Origin: Myxococcota bacterium
GTDB taxonomy: Bacteria > Myxococcota_A > Bradymonadia > UBA7976 > UBA1532
Assembly (NCBI GenBank): GCA_963169045.1
Contig: CAUJDF010000037.1
Span: 124,001 to 188,000, forward strand
Length of the DNA stretch: 64,000 nucleotides
Direction of reading: 5' to 3'
The position numbers and the translations under genes were made by a program. Below are positions 44,395 through 53,324 of the stretch, in pieces. Within the stretch, counting starts at the first letter, position 1, and each line of letters opens with the position of its first letter. A model generated the notes under the pieces. That model was not told the origin of the DNA. It saw only the letters and a program-made list of their open reading frames with translations, and ran no database searches.

Positions 44395-47228
44395 CTGCCC
44401 GTACCTCCGGGCGCGGCGGCGGCGTCGGCGGCCGCGCAACGCAGCGCCTGGCGAACCACGGCCGGATGGAAGGGGAGGCGGTCGAGCCGCACGCCCACGG
44501 CATCGAACACCGCGTTGGCGATGGCCGGCAGCACGGGGTGCAGCGGGCCCTCGCCGGCCTCCTTGGCGCCGTACGGGCCGTTCGGATCCTGGCTCTGCAC
44601 GATGAACACTTCGATGTCGGGCGTCTCGACCGCGGTCGGGATGCGGTAGTCGAGCAGGTTCGGTCCGCGCAGCAGGCCCGGATTGGGACCGCCGTAGACC
44701 ATCGCCTGCTCCTCCATGACCGCCTCGGCCCACCCCATGTACACCGAGCCGGCGATCTGGCCCTCGACGAGCGTCGGGTTCAGCGCGAAGCCGCAGTCGT
44801 GGGCCGCCCAGACCTTCTTCACGTCGATGCGCCCGGTGTCGGCGTCGACCTCGACCTCGACCACGTGCGCGGTGAAGCTGTACGCCGGGCTCGCCCCGAT
44901 GGTGCCGCCGCGGTACGGCCCGCCCAGGTTGCGGTCGGTGCGGTAGCCGCCGGTGGCGCCGACGGGGCGCCCGCGCGACGCCTCGGCCAGCGCGAACGCC
45001 TCGGCGGCGGTCATGCCCGTCGCCGGGTCGCGCAGCGAGAACCAGCGCCCGTCGCCGCACGTCACCTCCGCCGACGGCACCCCGAGCTTCACCGCCACCG
45101 CGTCGCGGACCTCGCCGGCGAGCGCCCTCGCCGCCTCCTGCGCGGCGAGGCCGGCCATGAACGTCACGCGCGAGGAGTACGCGCCGAGGTCGACCGGCGA
45201 CAGGTCGGTGTCGGACGACGTCACCCGCACCGCGTCGGGCCGGAGGCCCAGCTCCTCGGCGGCGATGAGCGCGAGCATCGTGTTCGAGCCCTGGCCGATG
45301 TCGCTGGCGCCGCACATCACGTGCGCGCGACCGCTGCGGTCGAGCCGGATCTCGACGCCCGACTGCGGCATGTCGTTCGGGTAGACCGGGTAGGCGGTGC
45401 CCGAAATGTACATGCTGCCGGCGACGCCCAGCCCGCGGCCGAACGGGAGCCTGCCGTAGCGCTGCTTCCAGCCGCTGGCCTGCTCGACGACACGCAGGCA
45501 CTCGAGGAAGCCGTTGCTCGTGATCCGCTGGCCGTTGACCGTGGTCGTGTCCGGGCCGACGTCGTTGCGCCGCCGCAGCTCGATCGGGTCGACGCCGAGC
45601 GCGTGCGCCATCTTGTCGACCGCGATCTCGAAGGCGAATCGCGGCTGTACCGAGCCGTGGCCGCGCTTCGGCCCGCACGGCGGCTTGTTCGTGAACACGC
45701 GCGTCGAGTCGAAGCGGTAGGTCGCGTAGCCGGTGGGCGCCGCCAGCAGTTGTCCCGAGTAGTACGCGGTCACGAGGCCGAAGCTGCTGTAGGCGCCGCC
45801 GTCGATCAGGATCTTGCTGTCGAGCGCCGTGAGCCGGCCCTCGGCGTCGGCGGCCAGCGCCATCGACATCTTCATCGGGTGGCGGCCGCGGTGCGTGTAG
45901 AACGTCTCCTCGCGGTTCAGCAGGAACTTCACCGGCCGCCCGGTGATCATCGCCAGCTTCGCGGCGACGATCTCGTGCCCGAACGGGTCGGACTTGCCGC
46001 CGAACGCGCCGCCGAGGGCCGGCTGGATCACCCGGACGCGGTCGGCGGGAATCTCCAATACTTTCGAGAGGGTGCGGTGCACGTAGTGCGGGATCTGCGT
46101 GCTCGACCACACCGTGACGAGGCCGCGCGCGTCGACGTCGGCGACGACGCAGTGCGGCTCGATGGGCGCGTGGGCGGTGCCCTCGAAGAAGTACTCGCCG
46201 CGCACGACGTGGTGCGCGTTCGAGAGCGCCGCGTCGACGTCGCCGAAGGCCAGGTCGACGCGCTTGGTGACGTTGCCGTGCTTGCGGCCCTCGAAGATCT
46301 GCGGCGCGTCGGGCTCGAGCGCCGCCTCGGGCGTGAGCACCGGCGGGAGCGGCGCGTACTCGACCTCGATGAGGCGCAGCGCAGCGTCGGCGGTCTCCTC
46401 GTCGACGGCCGCGAGGGCGGCGACCTCTTCGCCGACGAACCGCACCTTGTCGGTGGCGAGCGCCTGCTCGTCCTCCGTCCACGGGATCACGCCGTAGCGC
46501 GCCGGCAGCGCGTCGCCGGTGAGCACCGCGTGCACGCCCGGCAGCGCCAGCGCCTTCGACGCGTCGATGCGCACGATGCGCGCGTGCGCGTGCGGGCTGC
46601 GCAGGATGCGCCCGTGCAACATGCGCGGCAGCACGATGTCGTCGGCGTAGATCGCCGCGCCGGTCGCCTTCAGGTGCCCGTCGGCCTTGCGGTGCCGGCC
46701 GCCGAGCACGGTGTGGCCCGGCGCCGCCCCCGGCGCGTGCGGCGGCGCCTCGCCCCGCTCGATGGCCGCCGCCAGCTTCACCGCGTCGAAGATCTGCGTG
46801 TAGCCGGTGCACCGGCACAGGTTGCCGCCGAGCGCCGCACGGATCTCCGCGTCGCCGGGCGTCGTCGTGCGGTTCAGCAGGGCCCGCGCCGAGAGCATCA
46901 TGCCCGGCTGGCAGAACCCGCACTGCAGCGCGCCGCTGCGGTCGAAGGCATCCTGGACGGGGTCGAGGCCCTGCTTCGTCGCGAGCCCCTCGATCGTCGT
47001 GATCTCGGCCCCGGGCGGCACCATCAGCGCGAGCGTGCAGCACGCCAGGGCGGGCTCGCCGTCGACGAGCACCGTGCAGGCGCCGCAGTCGCCCTTGTCG
47101 CAGCCCTGCTTCGAGCCGGTGAGGCCGAGGTCGTAGCGCAGGACCTCGAGCAGGGTGTGGTTCGGGCGGACGGCCACCTCGTGGGTATCGCCGTTGACCC
47201 GGAGGGTGATGAGCTGGCGGGCGGTCAT
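44388..47228 (-). CDS. Fused [2Fe-2S] and molybdopterin subunits of xanthine oxidase-family hydroxylase
   Basis: 946 aa, joining what are usually two proteins. Residues 1-160 form the small iron-sulphur subunit: plant-type cluster Cys in GCDKGDCGAC with ALACC, and the second cluster in CGFCQPGM and CRCTG. From about 185 the large Mo-binding subunit follows (KATGAAIYADDI, GGAFGGKSDPFGHE, and the C-terminal GAKEAGEGP with the conserved catalytic Glu). The enzyme family oxidises or reductively dehydroxylates aromatic or aldehyde substrates using molybdopterin cofactor. I take ATG 47228; ATG 47243 is possible, none has a good ribosome binding site. No maturation gene (XdhC/MocA-like) is seen nearby. 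No twin-arginine signal, so cytoplasmic. Confidence 0.92.
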   Translation of the reverse strand: MTARQLITLRVNGDTHEVAVRPNHTLLEVLRYDLGLTGSKQGCDKGDCGACTVLVDGEPALACCTLALMVPPGAEITTIEGLATKQGLDPVQDAFDRSGALQCGFCQPGMMLSARALLNRTTTPGDAEIRAALGGNLCRCTGYTQIFDAVKLAAAIERGEAPPHAPGAAPGHTVLGGRHRKADGHLKATGAAIYADDIVLPRMLHGRILRSPHAHARIVRIDASKALALPGVHAVLTGDALPARYGVIPWTEDEQALATDKVRFVGEEVAALAAVDEETADAALRLIEVEYAPLPPVLTPEAALEPDAPQIFEGRKHGNVTKRVDLAFGDVDAALSNAHHVVRGEYFFEGTAHAPIEPHCVVADVDARGLVTVWSSTQIPHYVHRTLSKVLEIPADRVRVIQPALGGAFGGKSDPFGHEIVAAKLAMITGRPVKFLLNREETFYTHRGRHPMKMSMALAADAEGRLTALDSKILIDGGAYSSFGLVTAYYSGQLLAAPTGYATYRFDSTRVFTNKPPCGPKRGHGSVQPRFAFEIAVDKMAHALGVDPIELRRRNDVGPDTTTVNGQRITSNGFLECLRVVEQASGWKQRYGRLPFGRGLGVAGSMYISGTAYPVYPNDMPQSGVEIRLDRSGRAHVMCGASDIGQGSNTMLALIAAEELGLRPDAVRVTSSDTDLSPVDLGAYSSRVTFMAGLAAQEAARALAGEVRDAVAVKLGVPSAEVTCGDGRWFSLRDPATGMTAAEAFALAEASRGRPVGATGGYRTDRNLGGPYRGGTIGASPAYSFTAHVVEVEVDADTGRIDVKKVWAAHDCGFALNPTLVEGQIAGSVYMGWAEAVMEEQAMVYGGPNPGLLRGPNLLDYRIPTAVETPDIEVFIVQSQDPNGPYGAKEAGEGPLHPVLPAIANAVFDAVGVRLDRLPFHPAVVRQALRCAAADAAAAPGGTGRC

Positions 47229-47280
47229 GGCGGGCCCATTCATGACAGAACGGGCCGTTTCGGACAAGGCGGCGGGGCGA

Positions 47281-48222
47281 TCAGAACGAGCCGGTGAGCC
47301 CCAGGCCGCCGGGGAGGGGCACGATCGCGGCGGAGGGCGCCGGATCGCTCGTCGAATCGAGGATCAGCAGCGTGACGCCCGTGGCCGCCACGGCGCCGGC
47401 CACGCCCCACAGGATGTTGGCGACGAGCGCGTTGCTGCGCGCGTCGTCCTGCGCGGCGTCCTTGTCCTCGGCGAGCTCCAGCCGGTTGGGTGGGTTCTCC
47501 TGCAACTCCCTGGAAAGGCTGTGGAAATCGTCCTCGGCGGCGCTCGCCTGCAGGCCGAAGAACACCGCGCCGCCGGCGAGCGCCACGGCGCTGCCGACGC
47601 TCACCCAGCCCCAGAGGCGGTAGGGGCGCCCCTCGCCGTCGGACCCGTCACCCGCGTAGGGCACGCGCAGCGTCTCGTCGGGGCGCACCTCGACGTCCTG
47701 CGCGAAGCCGCCGGGCTCGACCCGCACTGCATAGCGCCCGGGCGGCAGCGCCCAGCCGCCGTCCTGTTCGGTCGAGGGCGCCGGCGCACCGTTGAACGTC
47801 ACCGTCGCGCCGGCGGGCGCGCCCTCGAGGAACAGCCGCCCCGTGCGCTGCTGACGGCTCACGGCCTCGAGCACGCGGATGCGGCGCTGCACCTCGTCGC
47901 GATCCTCGGCCTGCGGATAGCGCGCGAGGTACGCCTGGTAGTGCTCGACGGCGCCCTGCGCGTCGCCCGTCTCCTCGGCGCTGCGCGCGAGGTTGTAGAG
48001 GAGGATGGGCGACGGATCGAGGTCGTAGGCCGCCTGGAAGCGCTCGGCGGCCTCGCGGAAGCGCTTCTCCTTGAACAGCGCGGCGCCCTCGGCGTAGAGG
48101 CGCTTCGCCTCCGCCAGCGCCTCCGGCGAGCCGGGGACGGCCGATTGCGCGAACGCCGGCGGCGCGGCGGTGAGCGCGACGGCGACAGCGAGACTCCCGA
48201 GACGGCGGAACATTAGCGGCAT
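47281..48222 (-). CDS. Exported TPR-PEGA-like protein
   Basis: 313 aa. Signal peptide (ending APPAFAQS), TPR helices over about residues 35-110 (AEGAALFKEKRFREAAERFQAAYDLDPS), one PEGA-like beta domain at about 125-190 (GRLFLEGAPAGATVTFNG, LPPGRYAVRVEPGGF) and two hydrophobic helices enclosing a charged segment before the end. The same plan as the 15027-16178 protein, so they are paralogues. It may be the first gene of the transcript that continues 52 nt later into the molybdenum hydroxylase, although a functional link is not apparent. ATG 48222 or 48213 can both serve. Confidence 0.8.
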   Translation of the reverse strand: MPLMFRRLGSLAVAVALTAAPPAFAQSAVPGSPEALAEAKRLYAEGAALFKEKRFREAAERFQAAYDLDPSPILLYNLARSAEETGDAQGAVEHYQAYLARYPQAEDRDEVQRRIRVLEAVSRQQRTGRLFLEGAPAGATVTFNGAPAPSTEQDGGWALPPGRYAVRVEPGGFAQDVEVRPDETLRVPYAGDGSDGEGRPYRLWGWVSVGSAVALAGGAVFFGLQASAAEDDFHSLSRELQENPPNRLELAEDKDAAQDDARSNALVANILWGVAGAVAATGVTLLILDSTSDPAPSAAIVPLPGGLGLTGSF

Positions 48223-48408
48223 CGTCGTCCCGGCCGGTCCCGGCTGTCAATCGCGACGGGCCGGCGCCCGGGCGGGCGGGAGGCCCGTCAGGGTGGAAAA
48301 CTCCCAAGTGGTTGAAATCACTCATCTGTTTCGCGTGCCGGCCCGCCCTTTTTGCTTGCTCTGCTTCCAAAAGTTCGATTTGTTAGTTTTGTTCGCTCGG
48401 AGGGGAGC

Positions 48409-48951
48409 ATGCGCATCAAGCCGGACGGCGCGCTCGGCGGGGTCCCGCTCTTCCGCGGGTTGCTCGAGCACGAGCTGCAGGCGGTGGCGACCTGCCTGCG
48501 CGAGGTCCGCGTCCCCCGGGCCGGGGTGACGCTCTTCGACGTGGGCGACCCGTCGGACGGGGCCTACATCCTGCGGGAGGGGGCGCTGGCGATCGAGCTC
48601 CCGCTGGAGCACGGCGGCGTGGCGCAGCTCGCGCGGCTCGGTCGCGGCACCGTCGTCGGCGAGGGGTGCCTCGTGCAGAACCTGCCGCGCAGCCTGCGCG
48701 TGCGCACGCTGCAGCCGTCGACGCTGTCGGTGCTCGACCGCGCGCGGTTCGCGCAGCTGCGCGCGGCGGGAGACGGCGCGGCGTTCAAGGTGCTGCGCAA
48801 CGTCTGCAGCCTCACCTGCGACCGCCTGCGGAGCACGCACGGCTTCATCGAGAGCGAGCTGCGCGGCGAGGCCTGGAGCGCGGTCGTCGAGACCGTGGAG
48901 GGCCCGGCCGGCCGCGGCTTCTTCGGACGACTCTTCGCGCGCGCGCGTTGA
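48409..48951 (+). CDS. Cyclic nucleotide-binding domain protein
   Basis: 180 aa with a CRP-type beta-roll: VPLFRGLLEHELQAVATCLREVRVP, DGAYILREGALAIEL and GRGTVVGEGCLV. The phosphate-binding cassette is changed (GEGCLVQNLPRSLRVRT in place of the canonical GE[LI]ALL..PRAA), so ligand binding is uncertain. There is no DNA-binding domain. AGGGGAG precedes the ATG. The 50 nt upstream are unusually AT-rich (around 48350-48392) and probably hold the promoter, but I cannot fix a -35/-10 pair. A paralogue follows at 49111. Confidence 0.82.
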   Translation: MRIKPDGALGGVPLFRGLLEHELQAVATCLREVRVPRAGVTLFDVGDPSDGAYILREGALAIELPLEHGGVAQLARLGRGTVVGEGCLVQNLPRSLRVRTLQPSTLSVLDRARFAQLRAAGDGAAFKVLRNVCSLTCDRLRSTHGFIESELRGEAWSAVVETVEGPAGRGFFGRLFARAR

Positions 48952-48952
48952 G

Positions 48953-49072
48953 GGGGGTGTTCCCATGACGGCCAGGCGTGCCCAAAGGCACGTCGACGAC
49001 CGGCCGACCGAGGCGACGCGGGCGCAACCGGTCAGCGGTTCGCGCAGCGGGCGTTTTCATGGGAACACCCCC
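48953..49072. repeat. 120-bp structured element bounded by a 15-16-nt perfect inverted repeat
   Basis: GGGGGTGTTCCCATG (48953-48967) recurs inverted as CATGGGAACACCCCC (49058-49072), with one further pair inside. Within it are a hairpin CGTGCC-CAAA-GGCACG (48977-48992) and another built from GCGCAACCG and CGGTT-GCGC (49022-49045), giving a branched fold. The element fills the gap between the two cyclic-nucleotide-binding genes, and has the same length and layout as 9537-9656. Confidence 0.65.
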
Positions 49073-49110
49073 TGACAGAGTCCGGGTCCGCTTCCAGGGA
49101 GGGAGGGCCG

Positions 49111-49566
49111 ATGCACGTCGAGCTGTTGAGGAAGATCGAGCTGTTCCGTGGCTTCGACCACGAGGAGCTGGCGCGCGTCGCGGCGGTGATGCGGCCGCAG
49201 GTGCTGCCGCCGCACCGCGTGCTGTATCGACGCGGCGACGCGGCGACGGGGTGTTACGTGCTCCTCGGCGGCGCCGTCCACGTCACCCTGGGGAGCGCGC
49301 GCGGCGGCCCGGCCTCGGTGACGCGCGTCGAGCCCGGCGCGCTGTTCGGCGAGATCTCGCTCATCGACGGCGGGCCGCGCACCGGCACGTGCGTCGCCGG
49401 GCTGCAGGGGGCGCGCGTCGCCTTCCTGGCGCGCGGCGACTACCTGCGCCTGTCGGCGGAGGCCGACCCGCTGGCGTTCAAGCTCCTCGAGCGCATCGCG
49501 CGGGCCATCGTCGGGCAGCTGCACACCGCGCCGCTCGAGCTGCAGCGCGCCATGTTCTGTCGCTGA
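49111..49566 (+). CDS. Cyclic nucleotide-binding domain protein, paralogue of preceding
   Basis: 151 aa, a lone CRP-type beta-roll: IELFRGFDHEELARVAAVMRPQVLPPHRVLYRRGD, then GCYVLLGGAVHVTLG and the cassette FGEISLIDGGPRTGTCVAG, which keeps the FGE and Arg of nucleotide-binding members better than its neighbour. No output domain. GGGAGGGAGGG before the ATG is a strong ribosome binding site. Convergent with the GAF histidine kinase; 25 GC-rich nt separate the stops and can form a CGCCGC/GCGGCG hairpin. Confidence 0.85.
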   Translation: MHVELLRKIELFRGFDHEELARVAAVMRPQVLPPHRVLYRRGDAATGCYVLLGGAVHVTLGSARGGPASVTRVEPGALFGEISLIDGGPRTGTCVAGLQGARVAFLARGDYLRLSAEADPLAFKLLERIARAIVGQLHTAPLELQRAMFCR

Positions 49567-49591
49567 CGCCGCGGCCCGGGGGGCGGCGCGA

Positions 49592-50959
49592 TCAGCCGAG
49601 ACGGCGGAAGGCGGTCATCGGGATGGTGTCGTGCCGTTCGCCCGGGAGCGGCGTCGCCTCGCGGGCGAGCTGGACGGAGGTGGGCAGCGTGAACGAGAAC
49701 GCCGTGCCGGCCTTCGCGCTCGAGCGGACCCAGGCGCAGCCGCCGAGGAAGCGGGCGCACTGGTCGACGATCGCCAGGCCCAGGCCGGTCGAGCGGATGC
49801 CCTCGCGCCCCGACTCGCCGCGCACGTAGGCGGCGAACAGCTGCGACAGCAGCCCGGGTGGGATGGGCTCGCCGTGGTTGTGCACCGTGACCTCGACGAA
49901 CTTCGAGTCGGGGCGGGGCACGAGCGGCGACAGCTTGCGGAACAAGCTCGCCGCCGGATCGGCGGGGCGCGCCTGCGCGTCGCCGGGCCCCGCGTCGTCG
50001 CGGACGTCGAGCGACAGCGTGATCACCGTGCCCGAGCGCGCGTGCTTCAGCGCGTTGAACAGCAGGTTGTCGAGGATGATCCACACCCTGTCGGGCACGG
50101 TGTGGACCCGCGGCAGCGCCTGCGGAATCCGCGAGGCCAGCTCGAGACCGAAGCGGCGCGCCACCACCTCGAGCGCCTGCAGGTGGCGCCCGCAGGCGGC
50201 GCCCAGGTCGACGAACTGGGGCGTGGGGTTGGCGGCGCCCGCCTCGATGCGCGCGAGCTCGAGCGTGTTGTCGACCATGCGCGACATGCGCTGGGCGCTG
50301 GCGGCGATGTCGCCGGCCATCTCGACGGCCTCCGCCGGATCGGCGGTGGCGTCGGCCAGCGTCAGCATCTCGGCGTTGGCGGAGATGATGCTGAGCGGCG
50401 TGCGGAAGTCGTGCACGAGCTGCGCGAGCAGGTGGTTGCGGTAGCGCTGCTCCTCGAAGAGCCGCGCGTTGTCGACGGCGGTGCCGACGAGGCGGGCGAG
50501 GCCGTTGAGCAGGTCGAGGTCCTCTTTCAGGTCCTTGAAGACGCCGGACCCGGCGCGGCTGTCGACGTAGAGCACGCCGCCCACCTTGCCGCCCACGTGG
50601 ACGGGCACGCCGACCATGAAGCGCAGCCCGAGGATCTGCACGCTCTGCCGCGACTGGAAGTGGGCGTCGGACTGGGCGTCGGCCACGACGACGGCGCGCC
50701 CGGTGGCGCGGACCTCGTCGATGAGGCTGCTCGAGACCGGGAGCGGGTGCCCCGGCCCCTCCCACTCGAGGTTGTGGAGCACCGCGCGCTCGACCCGGCC
50801 GTGCACGTCGACCAGCGCGAAGAGGGCGCGCTCGGCCTCCAGCAGGTCGGTCACGCGGTCGAGGACCAGCGGCAGGAGCCGATCGAGATCGAGCGTGGCG
50901 CCGAACTGCAGCGCCACGTCCATCAGGATTCGACCGTACTGGGCGTCCTTCCGATCCAT
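49592..50959 (-). CDS. GAF-domain sensor histidine kinase
   Basis: 455 aa, soluble. A GAF domain covers about residues 20-170 (ALFALVDVHGRVERAVLHN, FMVGVPVHVGGKVGGVLYVDS). HisKA follows with His183 in QLVHDFRTPLSIIS, and HATPase_c with DRVWIILDNLLFNALKHA, HNHGEPIPPG and RSTGLGLAIVDQC. No response regulator is encoded next to it. The ATG at 50959 fits the domain start; TGAG is a weak ribosome binding site. It diverges from the E1 gene across 239 bp. Coupling with the two nucleotide-binding proteins is suggested only by proximity. Confidence 0.9.
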   Translation of the reverse strand: MDRKDAQYGRILMDVALQFGATLDLDRLLPLVLDRVTDLLEAERALFALVDVHGRVERAVLHNLEWEGPGHPLPVSSSLIDEVRATGRAVVVADAQSDAHFQSRQSVQILGLRFMVGVPVHVGGKVGGVLYVDSRAGSGVFKDLKEDLDLLNGLARLVGTAVDNARLFEEQRYRNHLLAQLVHDFRTPLSIISANAEMLTLADATADPAEAVEMAGDIAASAQRMSRMVDNTLELARIEAGAANPTPQFVDLGAACGRHLQALEVVARRFGLELASRIPQALPRVHTVPDRVWIILDNLLFNALKHARSGTVITLSLDVRDDAGPGDAQARPADPAASLFRKLSPLVPRPDSKFVEVTVHNHGEPIPPGLLSQLFAAYVRGESGREGIRSTGLGLAIVDQCARFLGGCAWVRSSAKAGTAFSFTLPTSVQLAREATPLPGERHDTIPMTAFRRLG

Positions 50960-51141
50960 CGGCTCACGCAGGAATGGGGGCGGTCGCGGCCCTGCCGGCC
51001 ACGATGCGCCACGTGGAGTACGTCCGCGAAGCGTTCGAGCTTGAACCCCCCGGGTCGACGACCGACTCGATGCGTTTCGTGCAAATCCGAACGTAACAAA
51101 AACGGGGCAGAGGCGAAAACCCGGACGCATCCGGCCGCGCC

Positions 51142-51170
51142 TTGCGTGGAACCCCCGACTTCAGTAAAGA
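51142..51170 (+). promoter_or_regulatory. Candidate promoter of the E1/double-kinase transcript
   Basis: TTGCGT (51142-51147), 17-nt spacer, TAAAGA (51165-51170). The surrounding 51060-51175 is the most AT-rich part of the gap. Predicted start near 51177, with GAGGA at about 51186 before the ATG at 51199. Hexamers are moderate matches. Confidence 0.45.
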
Positions 51171-51198
51171 AACGCCCGGACGGACGAGGACCTCGACC

Positions 51199-53310
51199 AT
51201 GGTGGCCGCGACCGCAGAGAGGCCGTATGCGGGCCTGTCTCCCGACCAGCTCGTTGCCGCGTACAGGAACATCTATGTTTCTCGACGGCTCGACGACCGC
51301 GAGATTGCGCTCAAGCGACAGAACCGCATCTATTTTCAGATCAGCGGCGCCGGCCACGAGGCGATCCTCGTGGCGGCCGGCATGGCGCTCGACGCCGGAC
51401 GAGACTACGTCGTCTCGTACTATCGCGACCGCGCGCTGATGCTGCAGCTGGGCATGAGCCCGCTCGAGTCGCTGCTCGCCGCGGTGGGCTCGACCGAGGA
51501 CGTGACGAGCGGCGGCCGGCAGATGCCGTGCCACTGGAGCCACCCCCGGCTGAACGTCGTCTCGAAGTCGAGCTGCACCGGCACGCAGTTTCTGCAGGCG
51601 ACCGGCCTGGCCGAGGGCTCGTGGTACTTCGAGCGCGTCGAGGCGGCGCGGCAGGCGAGCGGCGACTTCTCGGCCGGCGAGGTCGTCCTGGTGACCACCG
51701 GCGACGGCACCACCAGCGAGGGCGAGTTCTGGGAGGCGCTGAACACCTGCAGCAACAAGAAGCTGCCGGTGATCTTCCTCGTCGAAGACAACGGCTACGC
51801 CATCAGCGTCCCCGTCGAGGTGCAGACGGCCGGCGGCTCCGTCAGCCGCCTCGTCTCGAAGTTCCCGAATCTCTTCATCAAAGAGGTCGACGGCTGCGAT
51901 CCGATCGCCTCCTTCCGCACGATGGAGGAGGCCGTCGCCTGGTGCCGCGCCCGCAAGGGGCCGGCGCTGGTGCACGCGCACGTCATCCGGCCGTACAGCC
52001 ACTCGCTCTCCGACGACGATCGCATGTACCGGCCCGAGGACGAGCGGCAGGCCGAAGCCTCGCGCGACCCGGTCACGCGGTTCGCCGAGTTCCTCGTGGG
52101 CGAGGGCATCCTCGACGCGAAGCGGCTCGAGGCCCTGAGGGCCGAGGCCGACGCCGAGATCGATCGCGCCACCGATGCGGCGCTGGCGGCGCCGACGCCC
52201 GAGCCGCCCGAGGTGCTCGACTTCATCTACAGCCCCGACGTCGACCCGACCTCCGCCGCGTTCGCGAGCGACGCCCGCTTCGAGGCCGGCGGCGGCGCCG
52301 AGCTCACGATGGTCGACGCGCTCAACGCCTGCATGCGCGACGAGATGGGGCGCGACCCGCGCATCGTCGTGTTCGGCGAGGACGTGGCCGACGCGAGCCG
52401 CCCCGAGGTGCTCGACGAGTGCAAGGGCAAGGGCGGCGTGTTCAAGGTGACGTACGGCCTGCAGCGGCTGTACGGCGAGCACCGCGTCTACAACTCGCCG
52501 CTGGCCGAGGCCAACATCGTCGGCCGCGCGTACGGCATGGCGGCGCGCGGTCTCAAGCCGGTGGTCGAGATCCAGTTCCTCGACTACATCTGGCCGGCAT
52601 TTCAGCAAATCCGTAACGAAGTCGCGACGTTGCGTTGGCGCAGCCACAACGGCTGGTCGTGCCCGATGGTCATCCGCGTGCCGAGCGGCGGTTACCTGAA
52701 GGGCGGCGCGCCGTACCACAGCCAGAGCGCCGAGACGTTGTTCACGCACATCCCCGGCCTGCGGGTGGTGATGCCGTCGACGGCGCTGGACGCCAACGGC
52801 CTGCTGCGCACGGCCATCCGGTGCGACGACCCCGTGCTCTTCCTCGAGCCCAAGCACCTGTACCGCCAGACGTACAACAAGTGCGCGTACCCGGGCCCCG
52901 ACTACATGATCCCGTTCGGCAAGGCGCGGCGGGTGGCGGCGGGCGACCAGCTCACGCTGATCACGTACGGCGCGCTGGTGCAGCGCAGCGCCGTGGCGGT
53001 GAAGGAGTCCGGGCTTTCTGTCGACCTGCTCGACCTGCGCTCGCTGTCGCCGTACGACTGGGAGGCGATCGCCGAGTCGGTCAAGCGGACGGGCAAGGCG
53101 CTCGTCGTCCACGAGGAGACGAAGGCCTGGGGCTACGGCGCCGAGATCGCGGCCCGCATCGGCGAGGAGCTCTTCGAGTGGCTCGACGCGCCGGTGCGGC
53201 GCGTGGCGGCGCTCGACACCTTCGTCGCCTACCACCCGACGCTCGAGGACACGATCCTCCCCCAGGTGGCCGATGTGAAGGCCGCCATCGAGAATCTCGC
53301 CCGGTACTAG
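51199..53310 (+). CDS. 2-oxoacid dehydrogenase E1, fused alpha-beta subunits
   Basis: 703 aa. The N-terminal 350 residues are the E1 alpha subunit: thiamine-diphosphate motif [15 protein letters not shown] (168-182) ending with Asn198 in VEDNGYA, and a phosphorylation-loop-like segment [14 protein letters not shown]. The rest is E1 beta ([30 protein letters not shown], and [18 protein letters not shown]). The enzyme decarboxylates pyruvate or a branched-chain 2-oxoacid and passes the acyl group to lipoyl-E2. Single-chain fusion of alpha and beta is the less common arrangement; sequence resembles the branched-chain/isovalerate type but the substrate is not certain. No E2 or E3 gene is in the window. 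GAGGA precedes the ATG. Confidence 0.92.
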   Translation: MVAATAERPYAGLSPDQLVAAYRNIYVSRRLDDREIALKRQNRIYFQISGAGHEAILVAAGMALDAGRDYVVSYYRDRALMLQLGMSPLESLLAAVGSTEDVTSGGRQMPCHWSHPRLNVVSKSSCTGTQFLQATGLAEGSWYFERVEAARQASGDFSAGEVVLVTTGDGTTSEGEFWEALNTCSNKKLPVIFLVEDNGYAISVPVEVQTAGGSVSRLVSKFPNLFIKEVDGCDPIASFRTMEEAVAWCRARKGPALVHAHVIRPYSHSLSDDDRMYRPEDERQAEASRDPVTRFAEFLVGEGILDAKRLEALRAEADAEIDRATDAALAAPTPEPPEVLDFIYSPDVDPTSAAFASDARFEAGGGAELTMVDALNACMRDEMGRDPRIVVFGEDVADASRPEVLDECKGKGGVFKVTYGLQRLYGEHRVYNSPLAEANIVGRAYGMAARGLKPVVEIQFLDYIWPAFQQIRNEVATLRWRSHNGWSCPMVIRVPSGGYLKGGAPYHSQSAETLFTHIPGLRVVMPSTALDANGLLRTAIRCDDPVLFLEPKHLYRQTYNKCAYPGPDYMIPFGKARRVAAGDQLTLITYGALVQRSAVAVKESGLSVDLLDLRSLSPYDWEAIAESVKRTGKALVVHEETKAWGYGAEIAARIGEELFEWLDAPVRRVAALDTFVAYHPTLEDTILPQVADVKAAIENLARY

Positions 53311-53324
53311 TACGCTCCCCGGCG

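Noticed and set aside
48330-48360. Sigma-54 promoter before the first cyclic-nucleotide-binding gene
   Set aside because: GG and GC elements are 12 nt apart instead of 10, so the -24/-12 spacing fails.
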